Notes under the pieces: generated by a model
Databases searched by the model: none
Told to the model about the DNA's origin: nothing
The model's input: the letters and a program-made list of their open reading frames with translations, nothing else
Shown here: piece after piece, positions 56,846 to 64,000 of the stretch
Numbering within the stretch: position 1 is the first letter of the stretch
Layout of the letters: every line of letters starts with the position of its first letter
Source of the DNA: Methylophilus medardicus
Lineage (GTDB): Bacteria; Pseudomonadota; Gammaproteobacteria; Burkholderiales; Methylophilaceae
Direction: 5' to 3'
Length of the DNA: 64,000 nucleotides
NCBI RefSeq assembly: GCF_006363955.1
Contig: NZ_CP040948.1
Span: forward strand, 1,240,001 to 1,304,000
Position numbers and translations under genes: made by a program

Positions 56846-57889
56846 ATGACATCAACCACCTCCATCGCACTACAGCTCGCCGAAAAAGGCTTACTTCCAG
56901 ACAGTATCATCCGCCAAGGGATTCAAAAACTTTGTAAAACCAGATTGCTGGAAATTGCAGAGAACAATTGTGAGCAAGCACAATCTTCGTTAATACAGTT
57001 TGTGCAGCAAATGAAAGTGGCTGACATTGCGCCATTACCCGAAAAAGCAAATGCGCAACACTATGAAATTCCGGCAGCGTTTTATCAGTATTGTCTCGGC
57101 ACGCATCGTAAATACAGTAGTTGTTTTTGGATGCCAGACACCAAAAGTTTAGACGAAGCAGAGCAACTCGCATTGGCCCAGACCAGTGCCCATGCACGCT
57201 TGGCAGATGGTCAACATATTCTTGAACTTGGCTGTGGCTGGGGCTCTCTTACATTATGGATGGCTAGCCATTACCCGAATGCCCACATTACCGGCGTCTC
57301 CAATTCAGCGTCCCAGCGCACTTATATTCTGCAACAAGCGCAGGCGAGAGGTCTAAGCAACATTCACATCATCACGGCAGACATGAATGTGTTTGATATT
57401 GACCAGACTTTTGACCGTATTGTGTCCGTAGAAATGTTTGAACACATGCGTAATTATCAAGTGCTCTATGGCAAGGTAGCCAAATGGCTGAAGCCGGATG
57501 GCTTATTTTTCAAGCACATTTTTGTACACCGCTATGCGCCTTATACTTTTGACGTCAAAGCAGAAGATGATTGGATGAGTCAATATTTTTTCAGTGGCGG
57601 CATGATGCCAAGTGATGATTTACCACTGTATTTTCAAGATCACCTTAGCATTGTCGATAAATGGCGCTGGGATGGCACCCATTACGAAAAAACTGCCAAC
57701 GCTTGGCTAGAAAACATGGATCAGCATCATCAGACGCTCACCCCGATTTTGCAATCGATTTATGGCGAAAAAGATGCAGAAATGTGGCGGCAACGCTGGC
57801 GCATCTTTTTTATGGCTTGCGCAGAACTATTTGGCTATAACCATGGACAGACATGGTGGGTCAGTCATTATTTATTTTCAAAGAAATAA
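56846..57889 (+). CDS. CFA-type SAM-dependent methyltransferase
   Basis: A 347-residue member of the cyclopropane fatty acid synthase family (COG2230). Motif I is LELGCGWGSLTLWMA, preceded by the family NAQHYEIP and FYQYCLGTHRKYSSC. Enzymes of this type methylate or cyclopropanate the double bond of membrane acyl chains using SAM. It is the first gene of a compact nine-gene lipid operon. No clear ribosome site precedes the ATG. A second, different member starts at 63377, so two acyl-chain methylations may occur. Confidence 0.85.
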   Translation: MTSTTSIALQLAEKGLLPDSIIRQGIQKLCKTRLLEIAENNCEQAQSSLIQFVQQMKVADIAPLPEKANAQHYEIPAAFYQYCLGTHRKYSSCFWMPDTKSLDEAEQLALAQTSAHARLADGQHILELGCGWGSLTLWMASHYPNAHITGVSNSASQRTYILQQAQARGLSNIHIITADMNVFDIDQTFDRIVSVEMFEHMRNYQVLYGKVAKWLKPDGLFFKHIFVHRYAPYTFDVKAEDDWMSQYFFSGGMMPSDDLPLYFQDHLSIVDKWRWDGTHYEKTANAWLENMDQHHQTLTPILQSIYGEKDAEMWRQRWRIFFMACAELFGYNHGQTWWVSHYLFSKK

Positions 57890-57904
57890 TATTCAAAATT
57901 AAAT

Positions 57905-58441
57905 ATGTATTCTAAGAAACTGATTATATTTAATTTTATTGGTTTTCAGATCCTTTGGTGGGCATGCATTTTGTCTGCCAAACCACAGTTAAGCTGGGCA
58001 GTACTCGGTTTAGTAGTCGTGCTTACATGCGTGCATCTACATTGGGTAGAAGGATGGAAGCAAACACTGCCTTTGCTCATAACCACTTTGATCGGCTGTA
58101 TTTTGGATCAATTTGGCTATTATATGGGCTGGGTTGATTTTGAATTTCATTCGTTATTCACTGCTTACATTCCGCTGTGGATGATCGCTTTATGGTTGGC
58201 TTTTTCAATGACAGTGAATGTCAGCATGCGCTGGTTGCAAGGCAAAAACACACTTGCTGTATTGTTAGGGGCAGTATTTGGCCCACTGGCCTATGTGGGC
58301 GCACAACAATTACAGGTAGTCACCCTACCCTTCGATACACTCAGTTTGATATGGGTGGCGGTTGAGTGGGCTGTGGCGATGCCAATATTGCTTTGGGTAC
58401 GTCAACAATTTAATCACGATGTGAACATGGAGTTGCCATGA
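57905..58441 (+). CDS. DUF2878 membrane protein
   Basis: A 178-residue protein with about five hydrophobic helices, matching the DUF2878 pattern (FNFIGFQILWWACIL and DQFGYYMGW). It overlaps the next gene by 4 bases (ATGA). Its role is unknown, but it commonly lies in the same cluster as CFA-type, DUF1295 and DUF1365 genes. Confidence 0.75.
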   Translation: MYSKKLIIFNFIGFQILWWACILSAKPQLSWAVLGLVVVLTCVHLHWVEGWKQTLPLLITTLIGCILDQFGYYMGWVDFEFHSLFTAYIPLWMIALWLAFSMTVNVSMRWLQGKNTLAVLLGAVFGPLAYVGAQQLQVVTLPFDTLSLIWVAVEWAVAMPILLWVRQQFNHDVNMELP

Positions 58442-59202
58442 TCTATCAGTATGCATTGATTGCCATATTATTGTTTGCACTCAGTGGCTGGTTGCTGAGT
58501 TTTGCGACCAAGCATTACAGCCACGTTGACAGCATGTGGAGCCTGTTTATGGCCATCACTGCTTATGTCAGTGCCTTGTTTGTTTACGATCTGTCTGCGC
58601 GGGCCATTCTTGTATTAATTGCAATCACCGTGTGGGCGCTGAGGTTGAGTCTATTTTTAACCTGGCGCAACTGGGGCAAAGAAGACCATCGCTATCAAAC
58701 CATACGCCAAAATAACGAACCGCATTTTTGGTTTAAAAGTTTATACATTATTTTTGCTTTTCAGGCAGTCTTGGCTTGGATCATCTCTTACCCACTCTTC
58801 GCTGCGGTGACTGATGGTAGCTCTCTCAATGCTTGGGATGTGGCGGGCTCGCTACTTTTCGTGATCGGCTTTTATTGGGAAGCAGTCGGAGATTGGCAAT
58901 TAATGCGGTTTCGCAAACAAGCAGATAGTCATCAAGCCGTGTTGCAAACGGGGTTGTGGCGTTACAGTCGCCACCCAAACTATTTTGGTGAAAGTCTGAT
59001 CTGGTGGGGGTTTGGGTTGATAGGCGCAGCCACTGGTAACCCTTGGGTTTGGATTTCCCCAGTAATCATGACTTTCTTGTTACTTAAAATTAGCGGTGTC
59101 AGCCTGATGGAGCAAACCATTCACAGTCGTCGTCCAGGGTATGCGCAATATGTCAAAAATACCAATGCGTTTATTCCCGGCATTCCAAAAAGTGAAGGTT
59201 AA
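58438..59202 (+). CDS. DUF1295 (steroid 5-alpha-reductase-like) membrane protein
   Basis: The 254-residue protein has six or so membrane helices and the family end GLWRYSRHPNYFGESLIWWGFGL with the NADPH-binding-type residues, then MEQTIHSRRPGYAQYVKNTNAFIPG. DUF1295 proteins resemble fatty-acyl or sterol reductases; the substrate here is unknown. It belongs to the lipid operon and overlaps its left neighbour. Confidence 0.85.
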   Translation: MIYQYALIAILLFALSGWLLSFATKHYSHVDSMWSLFMAITAYVSALFVYDLSARAILVLIAITVWALRLSLFLTWRNWGKEDHRYQTIRQNNEPHFWFKSLYIIFAFQAVLAWIISYPLFAAVTDGSSLNAWDVAGSLLFVIGFYWEAVGDWQLMRFRKQADSHQAVLQTGLWRYSRHPNYFGESLIWWGFGLIGAATGNPWVWISPVIMTFLLLKISGVSLMEQTIHSRRPGYAQYVKNTNAFIPGIPKSEG

Positions 59203-59206
59203 CAAG

Positions 59207-59842
59207 ATGCTTCACGTTCGATCTTGGTGCTTGTTATGTGTGGCTGCGTTGAGCTTCACGCCATTGGCCGAAGCCAAAGACTGGTCTTTCGACGTCTGGC
59301 TTGATAAGCAGAAAATCGGCACGCACACCTTTAGTTTGAATCAAAACCAGCTGCAAAGTCGGGCAAACTTTAAAGTAAAAGTGCTGTTTATCAACGCCTA
59401 TCGCTATCAGCATCAGGCGGACGAGACTTGGCAAGGTCAATGTTTGAGCCAATTAAATGCGCATACTGAAGAAAATAAAGACATTACCGATGTCAAAGGT
59501 CAGCTACAAGAGACGCAATTCAATGTTGAAAAAAATGGCATCAAACAAGCATTACCCGCTTGTGTCATGACGTTTGCATACTGGAACCCCAATATACTCA
59601 AACAATCGCGATTATTGAATCCGCAAAATGCTGAATACTTAGATGTGACGGTCAAGGATGAAGGCAATCAAAGCATTCAAGTAAAAGGGCAATCCGTGCT
59701 GGCGCATCAATATCGCCTAAACGGGCGTTTTCAGGGCAAAGAAAAATTAAAAATTACCGTATGGTATGACCAACAACAAGATTGGGTCGCTTTGGAATCC
59801 ATTACGCCAGAAGGTTACAAAATTGTATATAAACTCAATTAA
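59207..59842 (+). CDS. DUF6134-type periplasmic protein
   Basis: A 211-residue protein with a signal peptide (MLHVRSWCLLCVAALSFTPLAEA). The mature part is beta-rich and includes WSFDVWLDKQKIGTHTFSL and VTFAYWNPNI-like segments (VMTFAYWNPNIL). The start at 59207 is 4 bases after the upstream stop and has AAGG before it. The function is unknown; it is probably a periplasmic partner in the lipid operon. Confidence 0.75.
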   Translation: MLHVRSWCLLCVAALSFTPLAEAKDWSFDVWLDKQKIGTHTFSLNQNQLQSRANFKVKVLFINAYRYQHQADETWQGQCLSQLNAHTEENKDITDVKGQLQETQFNVEKNGIKQALPACVMTFAYWNPNILKQSRLLNPQNAEYLDVTVKDEGNQSIQVKGQSVLAHQYRLNGRFQGKEKLKITVWYDQQQDWVALESITPEGYKIVYKLN

Positions 59843-59847
59843 TCAAT

Positions 59848-60375
59848 ATGTTAAAAATTTTATTTAAAGTGATTTCTATAATGAGCATCTTCGGATTGAC
59901 TGCATGCCAGAATCTGCCCCCGATCAAAACGGTGGGTCAAGTGAACCTTGAGCGCTTCATGGGGGATTGGTATGTGATCGCGGCGATTCCTACCTTTATT
60001 GAAAAGGACCCTTACAACCCAGTCGAGCGCTATCAGCAGAATACAGATGGTTCGATTGCGACGACGTTTACTTTCTATCAGGGCAGCTTTGACGGGCCTT
60101 TAAAAACTTATCATCCCACCGGTTTTGTGGTTGAGGGTAGCAACAATGCTGAATGGAAGATGCAATTCGTCTGGCCGTTCAAATCTGAATATCTGATTGC
60201 CTACTTAAGTGAGGACTATCAACACACGGTGATTGCCAGAAACAAGCGTGATTATGTGTGGCTGATGTCACGCCAGCCCCACCTGGACACTGAAACATAC
60301 AACACGCTGGTGAGCAAAATCAAAGATATGGGTTATGACACCAGCAAGTTACAAGTTTTTCCACATCAAAAATAA
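59848..60375 (+). CDS. Lipocalin (Blc type) lipoprotein
   Basis: A 175-residue lipocalin with a lipoprotein signal (FGLTAC then QN). The lipocalin signature RFMGDWYVIAAIP and the later YLIAYLSEDYQHTVIARNKRDYVWLMSR match bacterial Blc. Blc binds lysophospholipids or fatty acids at the outer membrane. Here it may carry products or substrates of the lipid enzymes beside it. Confidence 0.9.
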   Translation: MLKILFKVISIMSIFGLTACQNLPPIKTVGQVNLERFMGDWYVIAAIPTFIEKDPYNPVERYQQNTDGSIATTFTFYQGSFDGPLKTYHPTGFVVEGSNNAEWKMQFVWPFKSEYLIAYLSEDYQHTVIARNKRDYVWLMSRQPHLDTETYNTLVSKIKDMGYDTSKLQVFPHQK

Positions 60376-60412
60376 AAAAATAAATGCTTAAGGTTTGCGA
60401 GAGGGATGTTTC

Positions 60413-61360
60413 ATGCAACAAAGAATTTCAGGCTTATTATGGCGCTTGGTTGGCTGGTTAGATAATCACCGCTATCAACCGCCAGAAACTGCAAGCGCCG
60501 AGAGTATAGACTGGTGGCGCGTGTTGCCGTTTGTTGCCTTACACCTTGGCTTAGTATCGCTGTTCTGGGTAGGCTGGAGCCCATTTGCAGTGTTTTTAGC
60601 CGTATTGGTGTATGTGGTACGTATGTTTGCGATTACAGGTTTTTATCATCGCTATTTTGCACACAAAACGTTTCAAACCTCACGCGTGACGCAGTTTGTG
60701 TTCGCTTTGATCGGTGCCAGTGCAGTGCAACGTGGACCGTTGTGGTGGGCCGCCCATCATCGCAGCCATCACATGCATTCAGACCAACCGCAAGATGTTC
60801 ATTCACCGCATCAACATGGCTTTTTGTGGAGTCATTTAGGCTGGTTTTTAAGCCATGCCAACTTTAATACGCAACTGGATCGCGTACGTGAGTTAAGCCG
60901 CTTCCGAGAGTTATGCTGGTTGGATCGTTTTGATAGTTTGGTGCCGATCGCGTTTGCACTGGGCTTGTACGGTCTCGGCGAGTGGCTTCAAGCGTATGCA
61001 CCTTCTTTACACACCAACGGCCTACAATTAATTGTTTGGGGCTTCGTGGTGTCTACCATTGCGCTTTATCACGCCACATTTTGTGTTAATTCATTGGCCC
61101 ATGTCTGGGGCAGCCGCCGTTACGCCACGCGTGACCACAGCCGTAACAATTTATTGATCGCCATTTTGACGCTTGGCGAAGGCTGGCATAACAACCATCA
61201 TCATTTTCCTGGGGCGGCTAAACAAGGCTTTTACTGGTGGGAAATTGACCTAACTTATTATGGCCTGAAGTTGCTTTCTGCGCTTGGTATTATCTGGCAA
61301 CTCAAGCAAGTACCTGACAATGTGCGTGCGCAACATGCAGCAAAAGAGGATCATGCATGA
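60413..61360 (+). CDS. Membrane acyl-chain desaturase
   Basis: The 315-residue desaturase has the three histidine boxes HRYFAH (about 80), HRSHH (about 117) and HNNHHHF (about 260), which hold a di-iron centre. Hydrophobic helices lie between them. It introduces a double bond into acyl chains, giving substrate for the CFA-type methyltransferases. The ATG at 60413 has a GAGAGGG site; an upstream TTG at 60395 would overlap this site and is rejected. It overlaps the next gene by 4 bases. Confidence 0.92.
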   Translation: MQQRISGLLWRLVGWLDNHRYQPPETASAESIDWWRVLPFVALHLGLVSLFWVGWSPFAVFLAVLVYVVRMFAITGFYHRYFAHKTFQTSRVTQFVFALIGASAVQRGPLWWAAHHRSHHMHSDQPQDVHSPHQHGFLWSHLGWFLSHANFNTQLDRVRELSRFRELCWLDRFDSLVPIAFALGLYGLGEWLQAYAPSLHTNGLQLIVWGFVVSTIALYHATFCVNSLAHVWGSRRYATRDHSRNNLLIAILTLGEGWHNNHHHFPGAAKQGFYWWEIDLTYYGLKLLSALGIIWQLKQVPDNVRAQHAAKEDHA

Positions 61361-62604
61361 ATATTGCCATCATTGGTGGCGGTATCGCCGGCAATACCCT
61401 TGCCTATCACCTACATAAACAGCATCAAATCACCCTATTTGAAAGCAATGACTACCTAGGCGGTCATACCCATACCCATCAGGTCAACGTGGGTGGTCAA
61501 CAACACAGCGTCGACACTGGATTTATCGTATTCAACGACAAAACCTACCCAGAGTTTGAACGGATCCTTCGCGAAAACCAGGTCGAGTGGCGTGACAGCG
61601 CCATGAGCTTTAGTGTGCGCAATGAAACCAGTGGCCTCGAATACAACGGCACCACCCTGAACAGCTTATTTGCCCAACGCCGCAATTTGTTCTCTCTGAG
61701 CTTTTACCGCATGGTGAAAGACATTTTACGCTTCAACAAACAATCGCTGGCATTGTTAGCGCCTGGTAACGAGATGCCGCTTGGTGAATATTTGCAGCTG
61801 CATGGCTATTCTGCGCAATTTATTCGCGACTACATCGTGCCAATGGGTGCCGCCATCTGGTCCACAGATGCTGAACAAATGTTGCAGTTCCCAGCCCGCT
61901 TTTTCGTCCGTTTTTTTCATCATCATGGCATGCTCAGCATAGACCAACGCCCGCAATGGCGCACGATTGTCGGTGGTTCGGCGCGTTATCTGGATAAAAT
62001 TTCTGCCGGTTACCGCGATCGGGTCCAGCTGGGGACATCGGTCACCGCAGTGGTGCGTCATGCGCAAGGCGTAAACATCACCACCAATCACGGCAACACA
62101 CACACCTTTGATTATGTATTTTTTGCCTGTCACAGTGATGAGGCATTGCAGATCCTGGGTGCAGAAGCCACCGCCGCCGAGCGTGAAGTGTTGTCTGCCA
62201 TTCCTTATCAGGACAATACGGTGTACCTGCATACCGATGCCAAGTTAATGCCCAAACGTCCATTGGCTTGGGCGGCATGGAACTATCATGTCACGGCCAA
62301 ACCGAGTGGCAAGGTACAAGTGACCTACAACATGAATATTCTGCAGGGCATTCGCTCGACGGAGCCATTGCTGGTCACCCTCAATTACACAGAGGCCATC
62401 GACCCGGCCAAAGTGATCAAAAAATTGCATTATCGTCATCCGTTGTACACCTTGGCTGGCGCAGCTGCACAAGCCCGGCATGCCGACATCAGTGGCGCAA
62501 ATCGCACCGCTTACGCTGGCGCGTATTGGCGTAATGGCTTTCACGAAGATGGTGTTGTGAGCGCTCTAGCCGCCATACAACACTTTGAGGCGGCCACTGC
62601 ATGA
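61357..62604 (+). CDS. FAD-dependent oxidoreductase (amine-oxidase fold, COG2907)
   Basis: The 415-residue protein starts with an FAD-binding motif (IAIIGGGIAGNTLAYHL) and ends with a second dinucleotide-type segment (GAYWRNGFHEDGVVSAL). Homologues lie next to DUF1365 and CFA-type genes in many proteobacteria. A desaturating or oxidising role on membrane acyl chains is plausible but not shown. It overlaps both neighbours by 4 bases. Confidence 0.9.
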   Translation: MNIAIIGGGIAGNTLAYHLHKQHQITLFESNDYLGGHTHTHQVNVGGQQHSVDTGFIVFNDKTYPEFERILRENQVEWRDSAMSFSVRNETSGLEYNGTTLNSLFAQRRNLFSLSFYRMVKDILRFNKQSLALLAPGNEMPLGEYLQLHGYSAQFIRDYIVPMGAAIWSTDAEQMLQFPARFFVRFFHHHGMLSIDQRPQWRTIVGGSARYLDKISAGYRDRVQLGTSVTAVVRHAQGVNITTNHGNTHTFDYVFFACHSDEALQILGAEATAAEREVLSAIPYQDNTVYLHTDAKLMPKRPLAWAAWNYHVTAKPSGKVQVTYNMNILQGIRSTEPLLVTLNYTEAIDPAKVIKKLHYRHPLYTLAGAAAQARHADISGANRTAYAGAYWRNGFHEDGVVSALAAIQHFEAATA

Positions 62605-63380
62605 CCTCCAGTAACCCACAGGCATTACACAGTGCGATTTACACGGGTTGGGTGAGTCATCAACGCTTGCAACCCAAACTGCATGGCTTTCGCTATCAGC
62701 TATTCATGCTTTACATCGATTTGGCTGAGCTGCCCACCCTTTTTAAGGGCAATACGTTCTGGTCATTTCTGACGCCCAATCTGGCATACTTCAGACGCAA
62801 AGATTATCTGGGCCCGCCTGAAAAGTCGCTGGATAGTTGTGTACGTGACCTCGTTGAGCAAGAAACCGGGCAGCGCCCGCTGGGTCGCATCGGGTTGTTG
62901 ACCCACTGTCGCTACTGGGGGGTGTGTTTTAACCCAGTCAGTTTTTACTATTGCCACAATGAAGCTGGCCAATTGCAAGCCATTATCAGCCACATCACCA
63001 ATACGCCTTGGAAAGAACGTTTTGCTTACGTACACGCAGTGAAAGATGATTCTTTGCTGTTTAAGTTAAAAAAAGACTTTCATGTCTCGCCTTTTATGCC
63101 CATGCAAATAGATTACCAGTGGCAGTTCTCCACGCCGGGGCAGGAGCTCAATGTGCATATGCAAAACTGGCAGCAGGAGCAGGCAATGTTTTTTGCCACG
63201 TTAAAAATGCAACGGCAACCCTGGCAGGCCAGCGCGCTGAACCGTATGTTACTCAATTACCCATGGATGACACTGAAAGTCATTCTGTCTATTTATTGGC
63301 AAGCCCTACGCCTGTGGCTCAAAAGAATTCCTTTTTACCCACATCCTGAGCAGCCTGCCAACCGCGGAGATGAATCTTGA
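62601..63380 (+). CDS. DUF1365 family protein
   Basis: A 259-residue DUF1365 protein: RFRYQ-type start (HGFRYQLFMLYIDLAEL), GYWGVCFNPVSFYYC-like segment (CRYWGVCFNPVSFYYC) and FHVSPFMPM. DUF1365 is a conserved partner of COG2907 and CFA genes. Its activity is unknown. Its stop overlaps the next start (TTGA). Confidence 0.88.
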   Translation: MTSSNPQALHSAIYTGWVSHQRLQPKLHGFRYQLFMLYIDLAELPTLFKGNTFWSFLTPNLAYFRRKDYLGPPEKSLDSCVRDLVEQETGQRPLGRIGLLTHCRYWGVCFNPVSFYYCHNEAGQLQAIISHITNTPWKERFAYVHAVKDDSLLFKLKKDFHVSPFMPMQIDYQWQFSTPGQELNVHMQNWQQEQAMFFATLKMQRQPWQASALNRMLLNYPWMTLKVILSIYWQALRLWLKRIPFYPHPEQPANRGDES

Positions 63381-64000
63381 CGATAGCCCCCTCCCCCCTT
63401 CCCGTGACCACGGATACCCTGACGAAGCCACTCAAGCCAAAAAGTCGGGCTAAGTGGGTAGCCAAGCTGGCAAAATCGCAGGTGCTCAGTCGTTTGTCTG
63501 GATTACGCAAAGGGCAATTGATTCTGATCGATGGCAGTGAACGTCATGTATTTGGTCGCCTTGATGCAGGTGACTTACAGGCGACTATTACCGTGCATGA
63601 CCCACGCTTTTACGGCGAGATTGCCTTCGGTGGCAGCATCGGTGCCGGTGAGGCTTATATGCTCGGTTATTGGCAGGCCGATACGCTGACTAACGTCGTT
63701 CGTTTGATGGTATTAAATCAGTCTGTAATGGATACCTTGGAAGGCGGTTATCAATGGTTCACCAAACCCTTACTCAAAGTCTTCCATTGGTTAAACAGTA
63801 ACAGCGAAGCAGGCAGCCAGAAAAATATTGCTGCGCATTATGATCTTGGCAATGATTTGTTTCAATTATTCCTCGATCCGACCATGATGTATTCGTCAGC
63901 TATGTTTGACGAGGACACCGCAACCTTGCAAGCCGCCTCTGAGCGAAAATTGCAAGTCATTTGTGACAAGTTGCAGCTGGTCCCCACCGACCATGTGTTA
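63377..64000 (+). CDS. Cyclopropane-fatty-acid synthase family protein, 3' part beyond the window
   Basis: Only the first 208 codons are present. The likely start is TTG at 63377, overlapping the DUF1365 stop, with GGAGA 6 bases before it. The visible part has FGGSIGAGEAYMLGYW and AHYDLGNDLFQLFLDPTMMYSSAMF, the N-terminal CFA synthase pattern; the SAM-binding motif would lie after the window end. It is a different paralogue from the gene at 56846. Confidence 0.9.
   Translation, partial: MTIAPSPLPVTTDTLTKPLKPKSRAKWVAKLAKSQVLSRLSGLRKGQLILIDGSERHVFGRLDAGDLQATITVHDPRFYGEIAFGGSIGAGEAYMLGYWQADTLTNVVRLMVLNQSVMDTLEGGYQWFTKPLLKVFHWLNSNSEAGSQKNIAAHYDLGNDLFQLFLDPTMMYSSAMFDEDTATLQAASERKLQVICDKLQLVPTDHVL

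Overview
The window looks like chromosome of a methylotrophic betaproteobacterium, most likely Methylophilaceae. The support is a formaldehyde-activating enzyme (Fae) homologue, a PQQ-type beta-propeller protein, a tmRNA with the tag ANDETYALAA, a tyrA-aroA-cmk-rpsA-ihfB block, and flhDC-controlled motility with Burkholderia-like che gene order. The genus call is inference. There are no insertion sequences, CRISPR arrays or prophage genes. About two thirds of the window is motility and chemotaxis.

Layout. 1-3.3 kb: a secreted TPR protein, the methionine sulfoxide reductase pair msrPQ and a DoxX membrane protein. 3.5-18.3 kb: two GGDEF-EAL proteins flank a minus-strand late flagellar block (flhB-flhA-flhF-flhG-fliA-motC-motD) and the divergent flhDC master operon, which has a structured leader. 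18.5-42.7 kb: motAB, a CheZ-like protein, cheY-cheA-cheW, a tandem array of chemoreceptors including one frameshifted gene and one eroded fragment, then fae-cheR-cheD-cheB and cheY-cheZ. 42.8-45.6 kb: an aldehyde dehydrogenase with DUF779, tRNA-Ser(GGA) and a ComEA-like protein. 45.65-52.9 kb (minus strand): tyrA-aroA-cmk-rpsA-ihfB-lapB-pyrF, interrupted by one plus-strand DUF2061 gene. 53-54.7 kb: ssrA, an orphan helix-turn-helix gene, a possible small RNA and a PEP-CTERM protein. 54.85-64 kb: a PQQ-like lipoprotein and, divergent from it, a compact nine-gene membrane-lipid operon cut by the window end (CFA-type methyltransferases, desaturase, FAD oxidoreductase, DUF1365, DUF1295, DUF2878, lipocalin).

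How the genes fit together. FlhDC and FliA would drive the export gate (FlhA/FlhB), the placement proteins (FlhF/FlhG) and two stators (MotAB, MotCD). Receptors signal through CheA/CheW to two CheY proteins. Two CheZ-type proteins could remove the phosphate, and CheR/CheB/CheD adapt the receptors through C-terminal DWExF tails. The most striking point is a near-canonical Fae, normally a C1-metabolism enzyme, carrying an extra charged C-terminal tail and lying between a chemoreceptor and cheR. It suggests a link between formaldehyde metabolism and taxis. Other notable points are an FlhG that has lost its P-loop, a ribosomal S1 missing its sixth domain, an rpsA leader with a terminator-like hairpin just after its promoter, an flhDC leader with mutually exclusive hairpins, and homogenised receptor signalling domains.
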